From an uncultured Eggerthellaceae bacterium (lineage in GTDB: Bacteria; Actinomycetota; Coriobacteriia; Coriobacteriales; Eggerthellaceae): a DNA stretch of 7,171 bases. The notes beneath the pieces were generated by a model, which made no database searches, had not been told where the DNA came from, and saw only the letters and a list, made by a program, of their open reading frames with translations. Both the position numbers and the translations under genes were made by a program. Positions 1 to 6,001 of the stretch are shown here, one piece after another; the stretch's first letter is position 1; each line of letters opens with the position of its first letter. The DNA is taken from positions 1 through 7,171 of the forward strand of contig CAMOUE010000116.1 in NCBI GenBank assembly GCA_946626265.1, in the 5' to 3' direction.

Positions 1-1196
1 ATCGCAAGCTCGGCCGCGAGCTCGGCATATTCATGATGGACGAGATGGCCGGCGTCGGTCTGCCGCTCTACTTGCCGAAGGGCGCGCGCATCATCCGCAC
101 GATGCAGGAATGGCTGCGCAAGGAGCTGTACCGCCGAGGCTACGAGGAGGTCATCACGCCGCATATCTACAAGGCGGACGTGTGGAAGACCTCAGGCCAT
201 TACGACTTCTACCACGAGAACATGTACTTCTTCAACATCAACGAGGGTACGGACGAGCAGCCCCGTTACAGCGAGTACGGCGTGAAGCCCATGAACTGCC
301 CGGGCCACGTCATGCTGTACCGCAACGACGTGCACTCGTATCGTGACCTGCCCGTGCGCTTCTTCGAGTTCGGCACGGTGTACCGCCACGAGATGAGCGG
401 CGTCGTGCACGGCCTTATGCGCGCCCGAGGGTTCACGCAGGACGATGCGCACGTGTTCTGCCGCGAGGACCAGGTCGTCGACGAGGTGCTCGCCATCCTC
501 GACTTGGCCGACAACATCATGAAGGAGTTCGGCTTCGAGTACGAGGCCGAGATCTCGACGCGTCCGGCGAAGTCAATCGGCACCGACGCCATGTGGGAGT
601 TCGCGGAAGGCGCGCTCAAGGAGGCCATCGAGCGCCGCGGCATCAAGTACGAGATCAATCCCGGCGACGGCGCGTTCTACGGTCCCAAGATCGACATCAA
701 GGTCAAGGACGCCATCGGGCGCATGTGGCAGTGCTCGACGGTGCAGGTCGACTTCAACCTTCCCGAGCGTTTCGGGCTCACCTACCGTACGGCAGACAAC
801 GGCGAGGCGCGTCCGTTCATGTTGCACCGCGCGCTGTTCGGATCGATCGAGCGTTTCCTCGGCATTCTCATAGAGCATTACTCCGGCGCGCTGCCGCTAT
901 GGCTCTCCCCGGTGCAGGCCGTCATCCTGCCTATCGCCGACAGGCATAAGGATGCGGCTTTCGAGCTGGCGGACAAGCTCGTGAAAGCCGGTGGCCGCGT
1001 CGAGGTGTACGAGCAGAACGAGCCCATGCGCGTGAAGATCGCGAAAGCGCAGTCCCAGAAGGTCCCGTACATGATCGTCCTCGGCGACAAGGAAGTCGAA
1101 GAGGGAACCATTTCCGTCCGCGATCGTTTCGAGGGGGACCAGGGGTCCTGGCCCGTCCAGAAGATGGTCGACCTGCTCGCGGACGCGGTAGTGTAA
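1..1196 (+). CDS. thrS: Threonyl-tRNA synthetase, C-terminal part (5' end outside the window)
   Basis: Class II aminoacyl-tRNA synthetase that attaches threonine to tRNA-Thr in the cytoplasm. The frame is already open at the first base (first full codon at base 3, reading RKLGRELGIF before the first Met at 33), so this is a partial gene. About 397 residues are visible against roughly 640 for the family; the missing part is the TGS and editing region. Numbering from the Met at base 33, the three zinc ligands of the family are present: Cys89 in MNCPGH, His140 in DDAHVF and His265 in MLHRALFG. Class II motif 2 is RFFEFGTVYRHE (109-120) and motif 3 is around HRALFGSIERFLG (265-277). The anticodon-binding domain starts near LWLSPVQ (289-295) and runs to the end, with RVKIAKAQSQKVPYMIVLG typical of ThrRS. 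The stop is TAA at 1194-1196. No frameshift or missing key residue is seen in the visible part. Confidence 0.97.
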   Translation, partial: RKLGRELGIFMMDEMAGVGLPLYLPKGARIIRTMQEWLRKELYRRGYEEVITPHIYKADVWKTSGHYDFYHENMYFFNINEGTDEQPRYSEYGVKPMNCPGHVMLYRNDVHSYRDLPVRFFEFGTVYRHEMSGVVHGLMRARGFTQDDAHVFCREDQVVDEVLAILDLADNIMKEFGFEYEAEISTRPAKSIGTDAMWEFAEGALKEAIERRGIKYEINPGDGAFYGPKIDIKVKDAIGRMWQCSTVQVDFNLPERFGLTYRTADNGEARPFMLHRALFGSIERFLGILIEHYSGALPLWLSPVQAVILPIADRHKDAAFELADKLVKAGGRVEVYEQNEPMRVKIAKAQSQKVPYMIVLGDKEVEEGTISVRDRFEGDQGSWPVQKMVDLLADAVV

Positions 1197-1202
1197 CCGA
1201 AC

Positions 1203-1252
1203 CCGTCATCTGCGGTGCCTATGCGCCGCAGATGACGGAACCGTGACATTTT
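1203..1252 (+). terminator. Possible intrinsic terminator of thrS
   Basis: A perfect 13-bp inverted repeat starts 7 bases after the thrS stop: CCGTCATCTGCGG (1203-1215) and CCGCAGATGACGG (1226-1238), with a 10-nt loop. The following T-rich stretch is weak (only TTTT at 1249-1252, 11 nt after the stem), so termination may be partial or factor-assisted. The T run touches the -35 element assigned to the next gene. Confidence 0.55.
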
Positions 1253-1280
1253 GATATAAAGCAATTAAATTGTGTACAAT
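1251..1280 (+). promoter_or_regulatory. Promoter of the thioredoxin gene
   Basis: TTGATA at 1251-1256 (5 of 6 matches to the housekeeping -35 consensus) and TACAAT at 1275-1280 (5 of 6 matches to the -10) are separated by 18 bp. Transcription would begin near 1287, giving a leader of about 26 nt with GGGAGGT (1302-1308) placed 4 nt before the ATG at 1313. The segment is A+T-rich in a G+C-rich neighbourhood, as expected of a promoter. Confidence 0.65.
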
Positions 1281-1312
1281 ATAAAAAATGAACCTATTGA
1301 TGGGAGGTCAAT

Positions 1313-1621
1313 ATGGCTGAAATGATATCTGCAGCCGATTTCCAGACGAAAGTCCTCGAGTCGGGCGAGCCGGTTCTCGTCGATTTCTTCGCAACGTGGT
1401 GCGGGCCGTGCAAGATGATGGCCCCCGTCATCGACGAGGTCGCCTCCGAAATGGAGGGCAAGGCGAAAGTCTACAAGCTCGATATCGACGAATCGCCCGA
1501 AATCGCCCAGCGTTATGGCATCATGAGCGTTCCCACGTTCATCGTGTTCAAAAACGGCCAGCCTGCCAAGCAGACCCTCGGCGGGCAGCCGAAGCAGGGA
1601 ATTGTCGCCCTGTTCGACTAA
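1313..1621 (+). CDS. trx: Thioredoxin
   Basis: Small cytoplasmic dithiol-disulfide oxidoreductase of 102 residues that reduces protein disulfides and is itself reduced by thioredoxin reductase. The active site is WCGPCK (residues 29-34, redox cysteines 30 and 33). The buried Asp of the family is Asp24 in LVDFF, and the cis-proline is Pro74 in SVPTF. The residue before the active-site Ala is Phe26 where E. coli thioredoxin has Trp28, a common variant. The C-terminus is about four residues shorter than E. coli TrxA, trimming the last helix but leaving the fold complete. The start at 1313 is set by GGGAGGT 4 nt upstream. The gene has its own promoter and a strong terminator, so it is probably a single-gene transcript. 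Which paralogue of trx this is cannot be told from the window. Confidence 0.95.
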   Translation: MAEMISAADFQTKVLESGEPVLVDFFATWCGPCKMMAPVIDEVASEMEGKAKVYKLDIDESPEIAQRYGIMSVPTFIVFKNGQPAKQTLGGQPKQGIVALFD

Positions 1622-1641
1622 GCTCGACGCGATTCTTGAGG

Positions 1642-1678
1642 AAGAGGCGCCCGTTCGCGGGCGCCTCTTTTGTTGTTC
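1642..1678 (+). terminator. Strong intrinsic terminator after thioredoxin
   Basis: A perfect 12-bp stem is formed by AAGAGGCGCCCG (1642-1653) and CGGGCGCCTCTT (1658-1669), closed by a TTCG tetraloop (1654-1657). It is followed at once by a T-rich tract (TTTTGTTGTT, ending near 1677). It lies 20 bases after the trx stop. All parts of a Rho-independent terminator are present. Confidence 0.92.
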
Positions 1679-2013
1679 CATTCGAAGTGCTTTCAGGTTG
1701 GCATGCAAGTACTTCCTTGAGTCCTGTTCGGCGGGAAAGGATGTCCGATCTGCTAAAAGGCCGCGTCGATGCGGATTGCATCGACGCAGGGCGGTCATGT
1801 TGCTGCGTTCGGTATCCTGCGGGCCGTTCTGCGTCAGAACCTAAAAACTCCGCAGCATGCAACGCGCGGGCGCATGTGGTGTGTTCACGCCGGGTGCGTG
1901 CGTCTTTATGAGGGCACGGTTAATCACAAGTCGTCTCTCTGAACTATTAATGTATAAGAATAGAAATAGCAAAAAAGATTACAGAACGAGAATAAATGAA
2001 ACGAAGAATGATA
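1679..2013. other. Intergenic region without a recognisable gene
   Basis: No reading frame here looks like a real protein: the open frames on either strand are Arg/Ser/Cys-rich, lack a good ribosome site and partly overlap the trx terminator. The first part (to about 1915) is G+C-rich and carries hairpins: a 10-bp perfect stem at 1763-1787 and a short one at 1826-1840 (GTTCTG/CAGAAC, 3-nt loop). From about 1925 the sequence turns sharply A+T-rich and leads into the importer promoter. I could not match it to tRNA, 6S, tmRNA or a known riboswitch by eye. Confidence 0.6.
1763..1787. repeat. Perfect 10-bp inverted repeat
   Basis: GCGTCGATGC (1763-1772) and GCATCGACGC (1778-1787) are exact reverse complements around a 5-nt spacer. 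As RNA this is a stable hairpin; as DNA it is an interrupted palindrome of a size a dimeric regulator could bind. There is no T run after it on the plus strand. Read on the minus strand it is followed by GGCCTTTTAG, a poor terminator. Its role is unknown. Confidence 0.5.
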
Positions 2014-2019
2014 TATAAT
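2014..2019 (+). promoter_or_regulatory. Candidate -10 element of the ABC importer operon
   Basis: A perfect TATAAT at 2014-2019 sits inside the A+T-rich island before the importer genes. No convincing TTGACA-like -35 is found 16 to 18 bp upstream, so the promoter may be weak or activator-dependent. Transcription would start near 2026, leaving a leader of roughly 110 nt before the ATG at 2140. Confidence 0.45.
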
Positions 2020-2029
2020 CCAAAATAGA

Positions 2030-2108
2030 CGCATGAAAGAATAAATGCGGAATTGCCATTTCGCGGCAGTAGGCAGTTGCCCGGAAGAAGGCAGTCGTCC
2101 GACATGCG
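2030..2108 (+). promoter_or_regulatory. Structured-looking 5' leader of the importer mRNA
   Basis: CGCATG (2030-2035) can pair with CATGCG (2103-2108), which would close a domain of about 80 nt. Inside it ATTGCC (2052-2057) can pair with GGCAGT at 2065-2070, and the same GGCAGT recurs at 2072-2077 and 2090-2095, so alternative pairings exist. This is the layout expected of a cis-regulatory leader, but it does not show the cobalamin-riboswitch B12 box or another aptamer I can name. A chance set of short pairings is possible. Confidence 0.3.
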
Positions 2109-2139
2109 GTAGTTACACGACGAGTGGAGGAGGATCGAG

Positions 2140-3312
2140 ATGTTCAGTTTTGATTCGCGGATACCTTCGCGGTTCGCGAAGGTATGGGTTGTTGCAGCTT
2201 TGTGCTGCTTGGCTGCACTATGCATGGTTGCATGCTCGAGCGGGGGAAGCTCGTCGAGCGCCGCATCCGCGTCGTCCGCGTCGAGCACGGCATCTGCAGC
2301 GTCATCGTCGGCGGAATCTCAAGGAGCCGGCGAAACCAAATCGTTCACCGATTCCGCAGGACGAAGCGTTACGGTGCCGGCGAATGTGGAGCGCGTGGCG
2401 GTATCGGGCCCGGTGTCGCAGATGTGCATGCTCACGTTCGCTCCCGACATGCTGGTAGGCCTGTCCAACGAGCTTTCCGCATCCGAGATGAAGTACCTCG
2501 GCGAGCAGTACGGCTCGCTTGACGTGTTCGGGCAGATATACGGCGGCAAGGGCGATTTCAACAAGGAAGCGGTAGCGCATGCCGACCCGCAGGTGATCAT
2601 CGACATCGGCGAGGCGAAGTCGAGCATCGTGGAGGACATGGACGAGATCCAGACGGCAACGGGCATACCGTGCGTGCATATCGAGGCGTCGTTCGACAGC
2701 TATGCGGACGCCTACAAGATGCTCGGCGAGCTGCTCGGCCGGGAAGAGCGTGCCAAGGAACTCTCCGATTACTGCACCGACGCATACAAGACGACAACCG
2801 ATGCGATCGCGGGCATCTCCGATGACGAGAAAGTGAAGGTCGCCTACCTGCTCGGCGACGCCGGCCTGAACGGCATGGCCAAAGGCTCGTTCCAAGCGAC
2901 CGTCGTCGACAGGGTTGCCGACAACGTCGTGGAAGTCGAGAAAGCGGGCGGTTCCGGCTTGGGTAGTGAAATCGGATTCGAGCAGGTCGCGCTTTGGGAC
3001 CCGGCGATGATCGTGTTTGCTCCCGGCAGCATCTACTCGACCGCGGGTGACGATTCCACATGGCAGACACTTTCAGCAATACAGTCGGGAAACTACTTCG
3101 AGGTGCCCGGCGAGCCGTACAACTGGATTTCGTCGCCTCCGGGAATCAACCAGGTGCTCGGTTACCAGTGGTTCGCGCGCTTGTGCTACCCGGACAAGTT
3201 CTCGGATAGCATGCAGGATGTCGTCAAACAGTACTACAAGACCCTGTACGGCTACGAACTGACCGATGACGAGTGCGACGCCCTCCTGGCGAACTCCTCT
3301 CCGAAGAACTAG
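2140..3312 (+). CDS. ABC importer substrate-binding lipoprotein, FecB/BtuF type
   Basis: Extracytoplasmic ligand-binding component (390 aa) of an importer for a metal chelate, corrinoid, haem or oxyanion. Residues 1-31 are a lipoprotein signal: Arg/Lys-containing n-region, hydrophobic core (VWVVAALCCLAAL) and lipobox MVAC with Cys32 as the lipid anchor. Met at -3 is less usual than Leu. A Ser/Ala-rich linker follows (about 33-60), then the helical-backbone binding domain (PF01497 type) from FTDSAGRSVTVP (69-80) to the end. The lobe-linking region is around GIPCVHIEASFDSYADAYKM (175-194). The C-terminal SSPPGINQVLGYQWFARLCY (331-350) resembles the PP-x-x-N-x-x-LG-x-x-W segment I associate with MolA-like and archaeal Fe-type binding proteins, which is only a hint of substrate class. 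The start at 2140 is fixed by GGAGGAGG (2126-2133), 6 nt upstream. First gene of the importer operon. Confidence 0.93.
   Translation: MFSFDSRIPSRFAKVWVVAALCCLAALCMVACSSGGSSSSAASASSASSTASAASSSAESQGAGETKSFTDSAGRSVTVPANVERVAVSGPVSQMCMLTFAPDMLVGLSNELSASEMKYLGEQYGSLDVFGQIYGGKGDFNKEAVAHADPQVIIDIGEAKSSIVEDMDEIQTATGIPCVHIEASFDSYADAYKMLGELLGREERAKELSDYCTDAYKTTTDAIAGISDDEKVKVAYLLGDAGLNGMAKGSFQATVVDRVADNVVEVEKAGGSGLGSEIGFEQVALWDPAMIVFAPGSIYSTAGDDSTWQTLSAIQSGNYFEVPGEPYNWISSPPGINQVLGYQWFARLCYPDKFSDSMQDVVKQYYKTLYGYELTDDECDALLANSSPKN
2161..2185. repeat. Perfect 11-bp inverted repeat inside the start of the binding-protein gene
   Basis: ATACCTTCGCG (2161-2171) and CGCGAAGGTAT (2175-2185) are exact reverse complements with a 3-nt spacer GTT. 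It covers codons 8 to 16, beginning 21 nt after the A of the start codon, within the signal-peptide n-region. As RNA it would form a very stable hairpin next to the ribosome-loading zone; as DNA it could be an operator. Confidence 0.6.
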
Positions 3313-3323
3313 ATGGAAGCAGT

Positions 3324-3357
3324 GCCGGCCTTGCCTCGTCTTCTTGGTGGGGCCGGC
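3324..3357 (+). promoter_or_regulatory. Intercistronic hairpin between binding protein and permease genes
   Basis: GCCGGCC (3324-3330) pairs exactly with GGCCGGC (3351-3357). The inner TTGCC/GGTGG (3331-3335 with 3346-3350) extends the stem to 12 bp using three G-U pairs, leaving a 10-nt loop. It begins 11 nt after the binding-protein stop. No T run follows, so it is not a standard terminator. Such hairpins are known to protect the upstream message or reduce read-through, which would raise binding protein over permease. Confidence 0.5.
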
Positions 3358-3428
3358 TCGTCTTGCGGGCGGCGATAATGACGTGACCGCGCAATTTGGG
3401 GCATATGACGCATAACAGGACAGACGCG

Positions 3429-4469
3429 ATGGGACCGGGAAAAGGGTCCGAGATTCACGCACGAAAGAACAGGCGGGCGAACGCGATCCTCGTCGCCCTC
3501 GGCGTCATCGTGGTAGCGCTCGCCATCTTCTCGTTCCTTGTGGGCCGCTATCCAATAAGCCCTGACAAGGTCGTTTGCATGCTCGCAGGGCAAATCGCGC
3601 CGATCGACGCGTTCTGGACAGATCAGGAGGCGACGATATTCTTCAACGTGCGTTTGCCGCGCGTGGTGCTCGCGCTGCTCGTCGGATGCTGCCTCGCATC
3701 TGCGGGCGCTGCGTACCAGGGCACGTTCCAGAACCCGCTCGTCTCGCCTGATATCCTCGGCGCCTCCCAAGGCGCGGCGTTCGGCGCGGCAGTCGCCATC
3801 CTCCTCGGCCTCGGAAGCTTCGGCATATCGGCACTTGCGTTCGGGTTCGCGATTCTCACCGTCATGCTCGTCGTCGCGGTGGCGCAGGCAGCGCGTGGCA
3901 ACCAGGTCCTCACGGTCGTGCTCGCGGGAGTCATGGTCAGCTCGCTGTTTTCTGCAGGCGTGTCGTTCACGAAGCTCATCGCCGACCCGACCGATCAGCT
4001 TCCCGCCATCACCTACTGGCTCATGGGGAGCCTCACTGGGGCGAAACCCGCGGATATCACGCTCGCGGCCCCGCCTATGGCATTCGGGCTGATCGCGCTG
4101 TACGTGTTGCGTTGGCGTATCAACATCCTGACGATGGGCGACGAGGAAGCCTCGACCATGGGCGTCAACACGAAGCGCCTGCGCATGGTGATAATCATCG
4201 CCGCGACGCTTGTCACGGCTGCGAGCGTCGCCGTGACCGGCATGATCGGGTGGGTCGGTCTTGTCATCCCGCATCTGTCGCGGATGCTCATCGGAAGCGA
4301 TCACCGGAAGCTCATGCCCGCGAGCATGTTGATGGGAGCGGGGTTCCTGTTGCTGGTCGATGACGTATCGCGCCTGCTCACGACCGCGGAGATCCCAATC
4401 GGCATCCTCACGGCGTTCATCGGCGCGCCTTTCTTCCTCTACCTCATAACACGGGAGGGCAGGAAATGA
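3429..4469 (+). CDS. ABC importer permease, FecCD/BtuC family
   Basis: Inner-membrane channel subunit that acts as a homodimer under the binding lipoprotein. With the start at 3429 it has 346 aa, near the family norm of about 330-350 and consistent with ten membrane helices. Numbered from that Met, family landmarks are RLPR (76-79), YQGTFQNPLVSPDILG (96-111), PTDQLPAITYWLMGSL (187-202), the ATPase-coupling segment EEASTMGVN (239-247), GWVGLVIPHLSR (274-285), DHRKLMP (291-297) and EIPIGILTAFIGAPFF (321-336). I chose ATG 3429 because AGGA (3417-3420) lies 8 nt upstream. An ATG at 3405 (354 aa) and a TTG at 3396 (357 aa) are in frame, but their upstream signals are poor. The first ~18 residues are polar and Lys/Arg-rich, so the choice does not affect the membrane part. 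The stop overlaps the ATPase start (ATGA, 4466-4469), implying translational coupling. Confidence 0.94.
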   Translation: MGPGKGSEIHARKNRRANAILVALGVIVVALAIFSFLVGRYPISPDKVVCMLAGQIAPIDAFWTDQEATIFFNVRLPRVVLALLVGCCLASAGAAYQGTFQNPLVSPDILGASQGAAFGAAVAILLGLGSFGISALAFGFAILTVMLVVAVAQAARGNQVLTVVLAGVMVSSLFSAGVSFTKLIADPTDQLPAITYWLMGSLTGAKPADITLAAPPMAFGLIALYVLRWRINILTMGDEEASTMGVNTKRLRMVIIIAATLVTAASVAVTGMIGWVGLVIPHLSRMLIGSDHRKLMPASMLMGAGFLLLVDDVSRLLTTAEIPIGILTAFIGAPFFLYLITREGRK

Positions 4470-5251
4470 GCGTCAAGATCGAGAACCTGAGTTTTTCCTA
4501 CGGCTCCCATGAGGTGCTTCGCGACATCTCGATCGACGTCGAGGAGGGCACGCTCGTGAACGTGCTGGGCCCGAACGGCACTGGCAAGTCGACGCTGTTC
4601 CGCTGCATATTGGGGCTGAACCGCAATTACACGGGGTCGATAATCGTGAACGGCAAGGACATACGCACGCTCAGCATCCGCGAACGGGCGCGCGAGATGG
4701 CGTTCATACCCCAGTCGCACAAGCCCGTGTACGACTACGCCGTGCTCGACGTGGTGCTCATGAGCTCGGGCGCGGGGGCGGGCGCGTTCTTCTCGCCGAA
4801 GAAATCGCATGTGGACCGTGCTTACGAAGCGCTCGAGCGCGTGGGAATCGGGTTTCTGGCCGATCGGCCCTACACGCGCATTTCCGGCGGCGAGCAGCAG
4901 CTCGTGCTCATCGCGCGCGCGTTGGCGCAGAACGCGAGCACCATCATCATGGACGAGCCTACTTCGGCGCTCGATTACGGCAACACCGTGCGCGTCCTGT
5001 CGTGCGTGCGGCAGCTTTCCGAAGAGGGCTTGACGATTATCCAGTCCACGCATCAGCCGGATCAGGCCTTCCTATATGCGGACAAGACGCTCGTCCTCCA
5101 CGAGGGCCATGTCCTGGCGTACGGCACGCCCAAGGAAACCATCACCGAAGGGCTCATCGGCAAGATATACGGCGTCGAGGTAGAGGTGAATTCGCTATAC
5201 GACGACAAGGTGCGCGTATGCGTGCCGACTCGCGAGCTCGCGCGCAGGTGA
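4466..5251 (+). CDS. ABC importer ATP-binding protein, FepC/BtuD family
   Basis: Cytoplasmic ATPase (261 aa) that powers the importer as a homodimer on the permease. Motifs in order: Walker A GPNGTGKST (35-43), Q-loop Gln83 in IPQSHKP, ABC signature ISGGEQQ (139-145, Ile in place of the usual Leu), Walker B IIMDEP (160-165, catalytic Glu164), D-loop SALD (167-170) and switch His196 in STHQ. All catalytic residues are present. The C-terminal ~40 residues, with GKIYGVEVEV (232-241), match the tail typical of the FepC group. MDEPTSALDYGN is the wording common in Fe-chelate, corrinoid and MolC-type ATPases. The start is set by the ATGA overlap with the permease and the purine-rich GGAGGGCAGGAA just before it. 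It is the last gene of the operon, ending 16 bp before the convergent NTPase gene. The transported ligand cannot be deduced from this subunit. Confidence 0.95.
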   Translation: MSVKIENLSFSYGSHEVLRDISIDVEEGTLVNVLGPNGTGKSTLFRCILGLNRNYTGSIIVNGKDIRTLSIRERAREMAFIPQSHKPVYDYAVLDVVLMSSGAGAGAFFSPKKSHVDRAYEALERVGIGFLADRPYTRISGGEQQLVLIARALAQNASTIIMDEPTSALDYGNTVRVLSCVRQLSEEGLTIIQSTHQPDQAFLYADKTLVLHEGHVLAYGTPKETITEGLIGKIYGVEVEVNSLYDDKVRVCVPTRELARR

Positions 5252-5267
5252 GGTCGGTGCGCCCGGG

Positions 5268-5984
5268 TCACGCGTCTACGGGAGCGCGGTTCGTCAACTG
5301 CCCTGCGTCGGTATCGCGGACAGGGCGGTTTCTCGGCGAGGACGCGCAAGCCAGGACCGCTTCGAGCGATTCGTCGTTCGGGGCGATCAAGGCGCGTTCT
5401 CCCCATGATTCGAAACGTCCGTCCAGGAAGGGGAGGAGCGATTCGCGAACGACGACGATCGCGTGGGCATACGAGCCCGTCGGACCTGCATCCAGGACGG
5501 CGAGCGCCATCGTGAGCCCGCCACCGCGTTCGAGTTCGAGTCTCCCGAGCTCGTCTACGACGAGGACGCCCGGCTTCGTCGCCGCATCTTCGGGCTGAAG
5601 ATCGGCCTTCGCGTCGCGGGATGCGAGCAACGAGGAGAAATGCCCGTTCACGCATTCGATCGCATCATCGGAGATGTGCCAGCTCAATTTTGCCTGCGCG
5701 CTTTGCGCATGGGGGTCGAAGAGGTTCTCCTCCAAGGCGATATCGGCCCGGCGCGCGAAGGTGAGACGCTCGTGCGATGGGAGCAGGACGTTGTCGATTC
5801 CGAGTTTCTCGAATCCGTTCGCGTCCACGTTGGGGTTCGGCCGCCCCATGCCACGACGGTCCGCCCAGACGCCAGGTGCCAGCACGCCGAAGACGGCGAT
5901 CCCTTGGCTTTCGAGCGATTCGATGACGTGTTCGAGCCAGCGGGTTTTTCCGGTTTGAACGTTGCCCGTCAAGACGAAGAGCAT
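5268..5984 (-). CDS. THEP1-like P-loop nucleoside-triphosphatase
   Basis: Predicted soluble NTPase of 238 aa. The Walker A motif is GNVQTGKT (7-14) at the very N-terminus, and Walker B with its following residues is VLVVDELGRLEL (140-151, Asp144-Glu145). The pair GxxxxGKT at the start and DE-[IL]-G-[KR]-[ML]-E-L about 130 residues later is the hallmark of the THEP1 / NTPase_1 (PF03266) group. The GVLAPG segment (33-38) matches the group's second strand, and HAIVVVRESLLPFL (174-187) its next strand. The middle (60-125), with SWHISDDAIECVNGHF, and the C-terminal tail (215-238) look lineage-specific. Members hydrolyse nucleotides in vitro, but their cellular role is unclear. The start at 5984 has AAGGAG 5 nt upstream. 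It lies 17 bp after prmC on the same strand, so co-transcription is likely, and it is convergent with the importer. A distant alternative is a DUF2478-type NTPase. Confidence 0.8.
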   Translation of the reverse strand: MLFVLTGNVQTGKTRWLEHVIESLESQGIAVFGVLAPGVWADRRGMGRPNPNVDANGFEKLGIDNVLLPSHERLTFARRADIALEENLFDPHAQSAQAKLSWHISDDAIECVNGHFSSLLASRDAKADLQPEDAATKPGVLVVDELGRLELERGGGLTMALAVLDAGPTGSYAHAIVVVRESLLPFLDGRFESWGERALIAPNDESLEAVLACASSPRNRPVRDTDAGQLTNRAPVDA

Positions 5985-6001
5985 GCCGTCTCCTTACTGT
6001 T

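Noticed and set aside
1..1196. Frameshifted or truncated thrS
   Set aside because: The frame is open from the first base and is cut only by the window edge; the visible zinc ligands, motifs and anticodon-binding domain are intact.
1265..1798. Minus-strand open frame of 177 codons over thioredoxin and beyond
   Set aside because: Opposite a clear thioredoxin and its terminator; shadow composition and no ribosome site.
1602..1844. Small plus-strand frame (80 codons) starting inside trx
   Set aside because: It starts within the thioredoxin gene, passes through the terminator hairpin, lacks a ribosome site and is Cys/Arg/Ser-rich without similarity I recognise.
2027..2139. Cobalamin riboswitch before the importer genes
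   Set aside because: The expected B12 box and the conserved GCCACTG and GGGAA-type elements are absent, and the space of about 110 nt is short for that class.
2161..2185. Inverted repeat as a terminator or attenuator
   Set aside because: No T run follows and it lies inside a well-supported coding sequence; kept only as a possible operator or mRNA hairpin.
3309..4304. Long minus-strand open frame of 331 codons opposite the permease gene
   Set aside because: It is Arg/His/Asp/Glu-rich with no domain pattern and lies exactly opposite a clear FecCD permease; it is a shadow created by codon bias.
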